Below are positions 1-5,501 of a stretch of 31,957 nucleotides of DNA, in pieces; within the stretch, counting starts at the first letter, position 1, and each line of letters begins with the position of its first letter. The DNA is from an uncultured Clostridia bacterium. GTDB lineage: Bacteria; Bacillota_A; Clostridia; Christensenellales; UBA1242. Location: positions 1-31,957 of the forward strand of contig CANRFP010000004.1 in the NCBI GenBank assembly GCA_947629895.1, written 5' to 3'. Under the pieces are notes generated by a model. That model saw only the letters and a list, made by a program, of their open reading frames with translations, was not told the origin of the DNA and searched no databases. Both the position numbers and the translations under genes were made by a program.

Positions 1-298
1 AAAAGTCAATATCTGCATATGTTTTTAAAGTTACCAAAAGGTCCTTTATTTCTGTTTGATTTGAAATTTCAATCTTCACAAACGGACAGTCGGCCAATTT
101 CTCAATTTGCTTGTCAAACGCATTCACAAGTTCGTTCACAAGCGTAGCCCACTGTTTCCGTCTTTCTGGTCCTCTTGACCTTTCTGGAAGGCCTTCCCAG
201 AAGTCTGTTAAAAACTCCAAAGCCCTGTCAATATCTTTGTCCTCATGTGTTTTAACTCGACTCATATAATCTTTTAAAAAATTGTATTTTGCACTCAT
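1..298 (-). CDS. Hypothetical phage-element protein, 3' end outside window
   Basis: An open frame starts with ATG at 298 and runs 99 codons off the left edge without a stop, so the C-terminus is missing. The start is fixed by AGGAG eight bases upstream. The visible part is soluble, charged and rich in Lys, Glu and Asp, beginning MSAKYNFLKDYMSRVKTHED, with no membrane segment or motif that I recognise. It is the most distal visible gene of the leftward operon of the integrated element, following two mini-proteins and a replication-type gene, so a role in phage early functions is a guess from context only. Confidence 0.7.
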   Translation of the reverse strand, partial: MSAKYNFLKDYMSRVKTHEDKDIDRALEFLTDFWEGLPERSRGPERRKQWATLVNELVNAFDKQIEKLADCPFVKIEISNQTEIKDLLVTLKTYADIDF

Positions 299-313
299 CT
301 TTTTTTTCTCCTT

Positions 314-487
314 TTAAAAATCTAAAATTCTAATTTCTTTGATTATGCTTTTCCCAAAACTTCGTATTGGGCCATCTATTGTTTTGACTTCAAAAGATTT
401 GGTTACATCATCATCCCTAACGCTTCTCGCAAGATATCGGGATGGTTGAAGTTTTAATTCCTCTTTAAAGTAAATTTCAACTAACAT
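314..487 (-). CDS. Small element protein, 57 aa
   Basis: This 57-codon frame starts at ATG 487 after the GGAG of an AAAAGGAGAAG ribosome site and ends at TAA 316-314. The product begins MLVEIYFKEE and ends EIRILDF; it looks like a single small beta-rich domain with no Cys, signal or membrane segment. Its last residues (ILDF) and the following stop-plus-ribosome-site sequence match those of the neighbouring gene at 502-672, and both proteins begin MLV, so the two may be diverged duplicates. No function is known to me. It lies in the leftward early operon of the element. Confidence 0.65.
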   Translation of the reverse strand: MLVEIYFKEELKLQPSRYLARSVRDDDVTKSFEVKTIDGPIRSFGKSIIKEIRILDF

Positions 488-501
488 AAAGACTTCTCCT
501 T

Positions 502-672
502 TTAAAAATCTAAAATTTTAACTTCTACCAAATCTTTGGTAGGATAAACAGCAGTAAAATTCTCGTGATTTTCAGTTTTAAGTGTCAGTTCTATATGGTC
601 ACCCTGTAATGCGATATTTGTAACATCTCCAAAACTAGAGCCGCCAAATTTTGATTTAACTATTACTAACAT
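502..672 (-). CDS. Small element protein, 56 aa
   Basis: The frame starts at ATG 672, preceded by AAGGAG, and stops with TAA at 504-502. The product starts MLVIVKSKFGGSS and ends EVKILDF. It is predicted to be a small soluble beta-rich protein. The stop codon of the upstream gene (685-1383) overlaps the AAGGAG ribosome site that serves this gene, so translation is probably coupled. The shared MLV start and ILDF end with the next gene suggest a tandem duplication. I do not recognise the family. Confidence 0.65.
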   Translation of the reverse strand: MLVIVKSKFGGSSFGDVTNIALQGDHIELTLKTENHENFTAVYPTKDLVEVKILDF

Positions 673-684
673 GTTTTTCTCCTT

Positions 685-1383
685 TTAAACTTCAATATCA
701 TCTACATTTTGAAATAATGAATTTAACTCTTCTCTTGAATACTTGTGTCTGTTTGAAAGTTTTTTCACATCATCACTAAACTTTTCATATTTTCCAGCAA
801 TGATTTTTGTAGCGTTTTCCAAATACCAACGCAGTCCGCCAAGATTTTGATTTTTCTCGGCATTCATTAAGTATTGTGGGCTTTTCTGGATTGCAAACAT
901 GAGCGCAGCCAAGTCCACATTTGGAAAGTCAGAAAGTTTGCAATTTATAACTTGATTTGGGCAACGCTCTTTGAAAGCATTGAGAAACCTTGCTTGAATT
1001 TCAGTCACATTGCCCTGCTCAACCTCGCCAGGAGGCTTGTCTTTGACTGTTGGCTCTCTTGACCTATCCTCAACCTTTTCCTCACCTTCGTCCTCGTCTG
1101 GTGGCTTATTTGACTCTTTTTGATGATATCTATTTTTGTTGTATTCGCGTTTATCGTTGTATTTCTTTTCATTGATATCAATAGTGCTTTTGATAATGTC
1201 AAAAATAATGCTTACAGCATAATTCATTTCTGGAACTGTGTCATCGTCTGCATATTGCAAAATGGCATCAAACAAAGCAAGGCGGTCTGCATCTGTTAGC
1301 CTACTAATTCCGGACTTCATATTTTTAAAAAGTAAAATTGCGGGTGCTTTTTTTATTTTTGATGTTTTCTCTTGTTGAGACAT
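685..1383 (-). CDS. DUF6291-like phage replication/accessory protein
   Basis: The start chosen is ATG 1383 (MSQQEKTSK) because TAGGAG lies eight bases upstream; an in-frame ATG at 1407 has no such site. The protein is 232 aa. The N-terminal 85 residues (FKNMKSGISRLTDADRLALF and an acidic stretch after it) resemble DUF6291 proteins found in Gram-positive phages and plasmid-like elements. A charged, Pro-rich linker follows at about 90-130, then a helical C-terminal domain ending near LNSLFQNVDDIEV. Position in the early operon and just downstream of a 9-bp tandem array suggests a replication initiation or replisome-organising role, which is inference. The family name comes from memory of the N-terminal pattern. 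Confidence 0.6.
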   Translation of the reverse strand: MSQQEKTSKIKKAPAILLFKNMKSGISRLTDADRLALFDAILQYADDDTVPEMNYAVSIIFDIIKSTIDINEKKYNDKREYNKNRYHQKESNKPPDEDEGEEKVEDRSREPTVKDKPPGEVEQGNVTEIQARFLNAFKERCPNQVINCKLSDFPNVDLAALMFAIQKSPQYLMNAEKNQNLGGLRWYLENATKIIAGKYEKFSDDVKKLSNRHKYSREELNSLFQNVDDIEV

Positions 1384-1471
1384 ATTCACTCCTACAAGAG
1401 AGACCAATTTCCTTATATCTCTCTTTTAATTTAAATTTTTTTATTTTAAATTTTATTTTTCTATTTTAGGA

Positions 1472-1583
1472 ACAAAATTGACAAAATTGACAAAATTGAC
1501 AAAATGAACAAAATTGACAAAATTGACAAAATTGACAAAATGAACAAAATTGACAAAATTGACAAAATGAACAAAATTGACAA
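1472..1583. repeat. Perfect 9-bp tandem array (12 units), possible iterons
   Basis: Twelve 9-bp units follow one another without spacers from 1472 to 1579, with four further bases of a thirteenth. Nine copies are ACAAAATTG (A) and three are ACAAAATGA (B), in the order AAAB AAAB AAB A, so 1472-1507 is repeated exactly at 1508-1543. The array lies about 90 bp upstream of the DUF6291-like gene. It could be a binding array for an element-encoded initiator or regulator. Gapless 9-bp units are shorter than typical plasmid iterons, so simple-sequence slippage is the alternative. Confidence 0.85.
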
Positions 1584-1599
1584 CTAAGACAGTTAATAA

Positions 1600-1739
1600 A
1601 TCAAATCTTTTTTCTCTCTTAATTTCTATGAAGAGAGAGAATCTCTCTTTTTTCTCTGTCTTTTTTTTCTCTCTCTTTGCTTCTTTCTCTCTCTTTTTTT
1701 TTCCTACTCTTTTTTCTCTATTTCTCTTCTAATTTTTTC
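1600..1739. other. Non-coding pyrimidine-rich tract
   Basis: No gene is visible between 1384 and 1798. After the 9-bp array the + strand becomes almost purely C and T for about 120 bases, dominated by CTCTCTTTTT blocks. It contains one purine island at 1631-1641 that can fold with TCTCTCTT at 1642-1649 or alternatively with CTCTCTT at 1614-1620. Such tracts melt easily or form triplexes and are often seen near origins. No coding potential is seen on either strand. Confidence 0.6.
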
Positions 1740-1768
1740 TTGACAATTTCGTATGTATTTGATATAAT
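1740..1768 (+). promoter_or_regulatory. Perfect consensus SigA promoter
   Basis: TTGACA at 1740-1745 and TATAAT at 1763-1768 are separated by exactly 17 bp, matching the vegetative consensus at all twelve positions. It points rightwards, against the neighbouring leftward genes, and the only thing downstream before an intrinsic terminator is about 65 bp of DNA, so it should make a short RNA. Confidence 0.85.
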
Positions 1769-1774
1769 TAAAAG

Positions 1775-1840
1775 AGATATATTTGAAAGCGTATCTCATT
1801 AGACAGTGCCAGGATTCGAAGTGTTGGCGCTGTCTTTTTT
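1775..1840 (+). ncRNA. Predicted small RNA with two hairpins and intrinsic terminator
   Basis: The span runs from the expected start of the 1740-1768 promoter to a T-run at 1835-1840. A short hairpin (GAGATA 1774-1779 with TATCTC 1792-1797) is followed by an 11-bp terminator stem, 1801-1811 with 1825-1835, containing one G-U pair. No start codon with a ribosome site lies inside. The 3' half is antisense to the last codons and stop of the excisionase-like gene (1799-2020), so it may act on that mRNA in cis, or in trans. Length, strand and ends are predictions; no RNA family is recognised. Confidence 0.6.
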
Positions 1841-2020
1841 ATCAAAGCGGTTTATATAATACTCCCAATCTCTTTTATGTATGTGTCCTGAAATACCCAA
1901 AGTATCTCGGAAATGGCGAACTTGCCTTATGATTTTGTAGCAAGTGTCTTTTGTAAGCCCCGTCATCTGCATCAAATCTTTAACTGAATAAACCTCTTTT
2001 TCTACTTTTTGATTTTCCAT
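1799..2020 (-). CDS. Excisionase-like helix-turn-helix protein
   Basis: A 73-aa protein starts at ATG 2020, preceded by AAAGGAGAAGG. Residues about 10-35 (YSVKDLMQMTGLTKDTCYKI) form a helix-turn-helix of the MerR/excisionase kind, followed by a basic region with RQVRHFRD and a short wing, HKRDWEYYINRF. Proteins of this size and shape in integrative elements are recombination directionality factors or small regulators. The start overlaps the 3' end of the preceding gene by 19 bp, indicating coupled translation. Its final codons are also part of the terminator of the opposing small RNA, an unusual double use of sequence. Excisionase versus plain regulator cannot be decided here. Confidence 0.6.
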   Translation of the reverse strand: MENQKVEKEVYSVKDLMQMTGLTKDTCYKIIRQVRHFRDTLGISGHIHKRDWEYYINRFDKKDSANTSNPGTV

Positions 2021-2208
2021 TTTCCTTCTCCTTTATCATTAAAAATTATTTGCATTGCGAAAGCATCAGTGCAGAAAAGTGCAATTTTACCAGGTGCAAA
2101 TATTTTTATCATTCCACCTTCTACTCTTATCTGTTGCCCATCTAAGGTTTCAAATTTCAAAGTTTCTATAATTTTTCCTGTTGAAATTTCTATAATTTTT
2201 ATTTCCAC
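2002..2208 (-). CDS. Small element protein, 68 aa, GTG start
   Basis: The frame begins with GTG at 2208, seven bases after AAAAGGAG, and stops at 2002 inside the next gene. The protein starts MEIKIIEISTGK and ends KGEGKWKIKK; it is probably a small beta-rich soluble domain. It sits second in the early operon, directly after the Cro-like gene, whose stop codon overlaps its ribosome site. I do not recognise the family and no catalytic or binding motif is evident. Confidence 0.6.
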   Translation of the reverse strand: MEIKIIEISTGKIIETLKFETLDGQQIRVEGGMIKIFAPGKIALFCTDAFAMQIIFNDKGEGKWKIKK

Positions 2209-2221
2209 TTCTTCTCTCCTT

Positions 2222-2398
2222 TTAAATTAAATCTTCGATTTTGCAATTAAGAACATCTGCAATCTTTTTCAATGTTGCAATACTAGGAAACGAAGTTTCG
2301 TTTTCCCATTTGCTAACAGTTGTCTGGTCGACTCCCAGTTTATCCGCCAATTCTAGTTGTGTTAAATTTTGCAATTTGCGAATATTCTTTAAATTCAT
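2222..2398 (-). CDS. Cro-like XRE-family regulator, 58 aa
   Basis: The frame starts at ATG 2398 after GGGGGTGAG and ends with TAA at 2224-2222. The 58-residue product is a bare XRE helix-turn-helix: NLTQLELADKLGVDQTTVSK forms helices 2 and 3, followed by WENETSFPS and a terminal LNCKIEDLI. It has no extra domain, as expected for Cro. It is transcribed away from the repressor gene at 2535 and its helix-turn-helix resembles that of the repressor (shared VDQ-TVSKWE), so the two likely read the same operators. It heads the leftward early operon. Confidence 0.85.
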   Translation of the reverse strand: MNLKNIRKLQNLTQLELADKLGVDQTTVSKWENETSFPSIATLKKIADVLNCKIEDLI

Positions 2399-2427
2399 TT
2401 ACTCACCCCCTTTTTATGACTTCTAAT

Positions 2428-2451
2428 CATATTTTAGTAATTAAAAATATG
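2428..2451. promoter_or_regulatory. Inverted-repeat operator in the divergent switch
   Basis: CATATTTT at 2428-2435 is repeated in inverse at 2444-2451 with an 8-bp spacer. It overlaps the -10 box and spacer of the leftward promoter. A weaker related pair, CATATTTCAA at 2461-2470 and TTGAAAATTATG at 2489-2500, covers the -35 of the rightward promoter. These are the natural sites for the repressor and the Cro-like protein. Confidence 0.6.
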
Positions 2452-2459
2452 AATGTCAA
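2431..2459 (-). promoter_or_regulatory. Leftward early promoter (Cro operon)
   Basis: Read on the - strand, TTGACA (2459-2454) and TAAAAT (2436-2431) are 17 bp apart, a near-perfect SigA promoter about 33 bp before the Cro-like start codon. Confidence 0.8.
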
Positions 2460-2488
2460 GCATATTTCAAAGATTTTTTAAAAAATTA

Positions 2489-2517
2489 TTGAAAATTATG
2501 AATTTCTCGCCTATAAT
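2489..2517 (+). promoter_or_regulatory. Rightward repressor-maintenance promoter
   Basis: TTGAAA at 2489-2494 and TATAAT at 2512-2517 are 17 bp apart. The expected start is near 2524, so the repressor mRNA would have a leader of only about 11 nt, almost entirely the AGGAG ribosome site. Confidence 0.8.
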
Positions 2518-2534
2518 CTGATTAGGAGTAAAAA

Positions 2535-3161
2535 ATGAATAGATTTAAAGAACTTCGTAAGAAAAAAAATCTAACACAAGTGGATTTTGCCAACTTAATT
2601 AATGTCGACCAATCCACAGTAAGTAAATGGGAACAAGATAAGGCAATACCAGACATACAAACATTATCAAATATTGCTTCATTTTTTGGCGTTTCCATTG
2701 ACTATCTTATGGGTCGAGAACCTGATAAAAATGTTAAAGGAGTTCAGCTTAACAGGATTGTTGTTAAGATACCTGTGTTTGGAACAATACCTGCCGGCGT
2801 GCCTATTGAAATGATAGAAGATAGTTTTATTGAAGATGAAGAAGAAATCCCTGCAGATTGGCTCACAGGTGGGAACGAATATTTCGCATTAAAGGTTCGC
2901 GGTGAATCTATGATGCCAAAATTTGAAAATGGGGATGTTCTTATTTTAAAAAAACAAGATGATTGCGAAAGCGGTGCTTTTTGTGCTGTATCAATAAATC
3001 ATACTGAATGCACATTTAAAAAAGTATTAAAAAAATCAAATGGCATTACTTTAATGCCACTTAACCCCGAATTTGAGCCCCTATTCTTTACAAACCAGGA
3101 AGTTGCCGATTTGCCTGTCACCATATTAGGAGTGGTAAAAGAAATTAGAAGGAGCTATTAA
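2535..3161 (+). CDS. CI/LexA-like repressor with S24 self-cleavage domain
   Basis: This 208-aa protein has an N-terminal XRE helix-turn-helix (residues 5-60, LTQVDFANLINVDQSTVSKW) and a C-terminal peptidase S24 domain. The self-cleavage site is the A87-G88 bond in TIPAGVP, the nucleophile S125 lies in GESM, and the general base is K162 in TFKKV, so the enzyme is complete. Such repressors hold temperate phages silent and cleave themselves when RecA filaments form during DNA damage. The start at ATG 2535 follows AGGAG. It is divergent from the Cro-like gene and is followed after 2 bp by the DUF3800 gene, with which it is surely co-transcribed. Confidence 0.92.
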   Translation: MNRFKELRKKKNLTQVDFANLINVDQSTVSKWEQDKAIPDIQTLSNIASFFGVSIDYLMGREPDKNVKGVQLNRIVVKIPVFGTIPAGVPIEMIEDSFIEDEEEIPADWLTGGNEYFALKVRGESMMPKFENGDVLILKKQDDCESGAFCAVSINHTECTFKKVLKKSNGITLMPLNPEFEPLFFTNQEVADLPVTILGVVKEIRRSY

Positions 3162-3163
3162 AT

Positions 3164-3949
3164 ATGTCAAAATATCGAATGTATATAGACGAAAGTGGAA
3201 ATTCAGACATAGGAACAAGTGCCGGTGAAAACAACCGTTTTTTATGCTTAACAGGAGTTATTTTTGATTTAGAATATGTAAATACTGTCTTTGCAAAAGA
3301 ACTAGAAGAACTTAAAGCCAAATTTTTTGGTGTAAATGCTGATAACCCTGTCATTTTACATAGAAAAGACATGATTAATTTCAGAGGCAAATTTAGCGTT
3401 TTAAAAGACGAAAAGATTAGGGATAATTTCGACACTGAATTGTTTGAAAAAATCTCTAATTGGAAATTCACTATTATATCTGTTTTAATTGATAAAAAGG
3501 AAATTGTAAGCACCTATAAAGAATGGGCAAGACACCCTTATCACTTCTGCCTGGAAGTTTTATTGGAAAAATATATTATTTTTTTAAAAGACAAACGTGC
3601 TGTTGGTGATGTGTTAATTGAATCACGCGACAAAGAAGATGATAGACGACTATCACAGGTTTACCGTGACATCTATTCAAAAGGGACACATTATGTAAGC
3701 AGCGAAGAAATTAGAACATATTTAACATCTGTTGAAATAAAAATAAAACCGAAATCTGCAAATATTGCAGGTTTACAAATTGCAGATTTGTTAGTTACCA
3801 ATATCAGAAACCGTATGCTTGCTAAATATGGACTAAAACAAAACTCAGAACCAAATAGCTTTGGAAACAAGCTAGTAAATTTAATAATTCCAAAAATTTT
3901 TAAACACGGGGCAAAAATTTGGGGATATGGATTAAAAAAATTGCCATAA
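3164..3949 (+). CDS. DUF3800 family protein
   Basis: The 261-aa product starts at ATG 3164 after AAGGAG. The opening YIDESGN motif (D9, E10) is the hallmark of DUF3800, a family predicted to have an RNase H-like fold; further acidic or polar candidates are H66 in ILHRKDM, E153 in IESRDKEDD and D208 in LQIADLL, near the usual C-terminal end of the domain. It is read with the phage repressor (2 bp gap), so it should be made in the dormant lysogen, the pattern typical of prophage-carried defence or exclusion genes. Immediately downstream a convergent structured RNA ends at its stop codon. Nuclease activity is an inference; the family has no settled function that I know of. Confidence 0.85.
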   Translation: MSKYRMYIDESGNSDIGTSAGENNRFLCLTGVIFDLEYVNTVFAKELEELKAKFFGVNADNPVILHRKDMINFRGKFSVLKDEKIRDNFDTELFEKISNWKFTIISVLIDKKEIVSTYKEWARHPYHFCLEVLLEKYIIFLKDKRAVGDVLIESRDKEDDRRLSQVYRDIYSKGTHYVSSEEIRTYLTSVEIKIKPKSANIAGLQIADLLVTNIRNRMLAKYGLKQNSEPNSFGNKLVNLIIPKIFKHGAKIWGYGLKKLP

Positions 3950-4011
3950 AAAAAACGCACCCTGTGCGGGTGCGCCGATGGACAAACCATCTCCCTCCAT
4001 ATCCATGGATT
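3948..4011 (-). ncRNA. Predicted three-hairpin small RNA next to DUF3800 gene
   Basis: A transcript from the - strand promoter at 4046-4018 would start near 4011 and end in eight U residues at 3955-3948. It folds into three consecutive hairpins: TCCAT/ATGGA (3996-4009), GATGG/CCATC (3977-3991) and a 7-bp GC-rich terminator stem CGCACCC/GGGTGCG (3956-3974). A GGAGGGAG stretch lies single-stranded between the first two. The 3' end touches the stop codon of the DUF3800 gene but does not enter its coding region far enough to be a normal antisense RNA. Structured RNA classes named for their proximity to DUF3800 genes have been reported by comparative genomics (from memory); membership here is untested. 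Confidence 0.65.
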
Positions 4012-4017
4012 ATTATT

Positions 4018-4046
4018 AATATACTACAAAAATTCAAAAAAATCAA
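4018..4046 (-). promoter_or_regulatory. Promoter of the small RNA beside DUF3800
   Basis: On the - strand TTGATT (4046-4041) and TATATT (4023-4018) are separated by exactly 17 bp. The downstream hairpins and T-run make it likely that this drives a short stable RNA. Confidence 0.6.
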
Positions 4047-4090
4047 TAGTTTATGAAAAATTTTTAATTTTTTTTAGAGGTGACCATTAA

Positions 4091-5269
4091 ATGGCAAGTT
4101 ATCAACAACTCAATTATTGTAAAAAATGCCAAAAGAATGTTCCTTTAAACAATAAGGGACAATGCTCTATTTGTGGCTCAACTCAAATTAAAAAGTCTTG
4201 GACAGTTAGATTTAGATATACAAAATATAATGGAACAGAAATTCAAAAAAGACTTACGGGCTTTTCGACAAAAAAGGAAGCTCAAAACAGTTACATCGAA
4301 TTTATCAATCAAACAAGGCTAGAACAACCCGTTTCAGATACAAAGATAAAATTCTCTGTGCTATATGACGAATATAAAGCGTATGCGAAAACAAACTTAA
4401 AAGAAAGCAGCTACTATGATTTTTGCTCAAAATGTGACCTGCATATTTTGCCTTATTTTAAAGATTTTTATATTCAAGACCTTACACCCAAAGTAATTTT
4501 GGCGTGGCAAACCCATATCAACGGTTGCAAAACAAAAGCAAATAAAGGGTATTCATATAAATATAAGCGAAATTTGAGAGCCTACTTGCGAACAATTTTA
4601 AACTATGCAGAAAGATATTATGATGTTAAAAACAATTTAAAATTGGTTGATAATTTTAGGAACGCCGAATACAACAAAGAAATGCAGGTGTGGTCACCAG
4701 AAGAGTTTAACCAATTTATTGAAAAAGTTTCAAGACCAGAATATAAGGCATTTTTTTACGCTCTTTATTACACAGGAGCGAGAAAAGGTGAAATCCTAGC
4801 AACCACGTGGAATGATTGGAATTTGACTAAAAACACATTAAAAATTAACAAATCAATTACTAAAAAAGTTTATGGTCAATCCTGGCTTATAACCACGCCT
4901 AAAAACCAAAGTTCTGTCAGAGAAATAAGTATCCCACCTATCCTAGCCAATATAATGAAAGATTTTAAATTGGGCAATGAAAATAATCAGTTTGTATTTT
5001 TTGGCGACAAACCCCTTGCAGACTCAAACATTCAAAGAGTTCAAGAATCAGCCTGCAAAGAAGCAAATGTTAAAAAAATTAGATTACACGATTTTAGACA
5101 CTCTCACGCAAGTTTCTTGTTAAGCCAAGGAGTTTCAGTTGTAGCAGTTGCAAAACGATTGGGACATAAAAACATTGAGCAGACATTAAATACTTACGCT
5201 CATATGATGCCAAAAGAAGATGATGTTTTAATTAAAATCTTGCAAAAAACAAGCACAAATATTTCATAA
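4091..5269 (+). CDS. int: Tyrosine recombinase (phage integrase) with N-terminal zinc ribbon
   Basis: The 392-aa protein starts at ATG 4091 after GAGGTGA. Residues 10-28 hold a C-x2-C...C-x2-C zinc ribbon (C10, C13, C25, C28), then an AP2-like arm-binding domain (about 36-72), a SAM-like core-binding domain (about 85-180) and the catalytic domain. The full catalytic set is present: R231 in TGARKGE, K271, H333 and R336 in HDFRH, H359 in LGHKN and nucleophile Y369 in NTYAHMM. It integrates or excises the element by recombination with a chromosomal site. The gene points at the 3' end of tRNA-Val 90 bp away, the classic arrangement for tRNA-targeting integrases. Confidence 0.95.
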   Translation: MASYQQLNYCKKCQKNVPLNNKGQCSICGSTQIKKSWTVRFRYTKYNGTEIQKRLTGFSTKKEAQNSYIEFINQTRLEQPVSDTKIKFSVLYDEYKAYAKTNLKESSYYDFCSKCDLHILPYFKDFYIQDLTPKVILAWQTHINGCKTKANKGYSYKYKRNLRAYLRTILNYAERYYDVKNNLKLVDNFRNAEYNKEMQVWSPEEFNQFIEKVSRPEYKAFFYALYYTGARKGEILATTWNDWNLTKNTLKINKSITKKVYGQSWLITTPKNQSSVREISIPPILANIMKDFKLGNENNQFVFFGDKPLADSNIQRVQESACKEANVKKIRLHDFRHSHASFLLSQGVSVVAVAKRLGHKNIEQTLNTYAHMMPKEDDVLIKILQKTSTNIS

Positions 5270-5291
5270 ATGTGCCTAAAATGTGCCTAAA
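5270..5291 (+). repeat. Tandem 11-bp repeat after integrase, possible arm-type sites
   Basis: ATGTGCCTAAA at 5270-5280 is repeated directly at 5281-5291, starting at the integrase stop codon. Lying between the integrase gene and the presumed attachment site, this is where arm-type integrase binding sites would be expected. Confidence 0.5.
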
Positions 5292-5328
5292 ATTTTTAAA
5301 AATCAATATATAGTATATAAAACAAAAA

Positions 5329-5355
5329 ATACACCACAATATATGGTGTATTTTT
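5329..5355. terminator. Bidirectional intrinsic terminator
   Basis: ATACACCA (5329-5336) pairs with TGGTGTAT (5344-5351) around a 7-nt loop, with A-runs on the left and T-runs on the right. It can stop integrase transcripts and those of the opposing tRNA-Val. Confidence 0.75.
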
Positions 5356-5359
5356 ACTC

Positions 5360-5435
5360 TGGTGGGAGTTATAGGGCTCGAACCTATGACCCTCTGCTTG
5401 TAAGGCAGGTACTCTACCAGCTGAGCTAAACTCCC
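5360..5435 (-). tRNA. tRNA-Val (anticodon TAC); likely attachment site
   Basis: The - strand sequence from 5435 begins GGGAGTTTAGCTC, has D-arm AGCTCAGCTGGTAGAG, anticodon loop CTTACAA with TAC at 5402-5400, T-arm GGTTCGAGCC and an encoded CCA at 5362-5360. The acceptor stem pairs over seven bases. It is 76 nt and looks functional. Because the integrase gene abuts its 3' end, the T-arm to CCA segment (5360 to about 5400) is the probable attachment core, the integrated element having restored the tRNA 3' end. The other copy would lie left of the window. Confidence 0.93.
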
Positions 5436-5501
5436 ACAAGACTTCCTAAGTGTATCACACTTAAAAAGTCTGTGTCAACTAATTTTTAAAAATTTTTTAA
5501 A

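Noticed and set aside
1472..1583. CRISPR array
   Set aside because: Units are 9 bp with no spacers, and no cas genes are present.
1474..1588. A + strand reading through the 9-bp array giving (KID)n/KMN repeats and a stop
   Set aside because: Nine-bp units are open in any frame without an internal stop; there is no ribosome site and no ATG before the array.
2009..2230. A 73-codon + strand reading over the early operon
   Set aside because: Shadow of the coupled genes at 2002-2208 and 1799-2020, which have good ribosome sites.
3691..3990. A - strand reading (MVCPSAHPHRV...) antisense to the DUF3800 gene
   Set aside because: It runs through the terminator hairpin and antisense to a clear gene; the GGAGGGAG stretch is directly against the ATG and better explained as an RNA loop.
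4262..4275. A 0A-box match inside the integrase gene, and another inside the MarR gene near 26465
   Set aside because: Both lie within coding sequence where the codons explain the match; no promoter is near.
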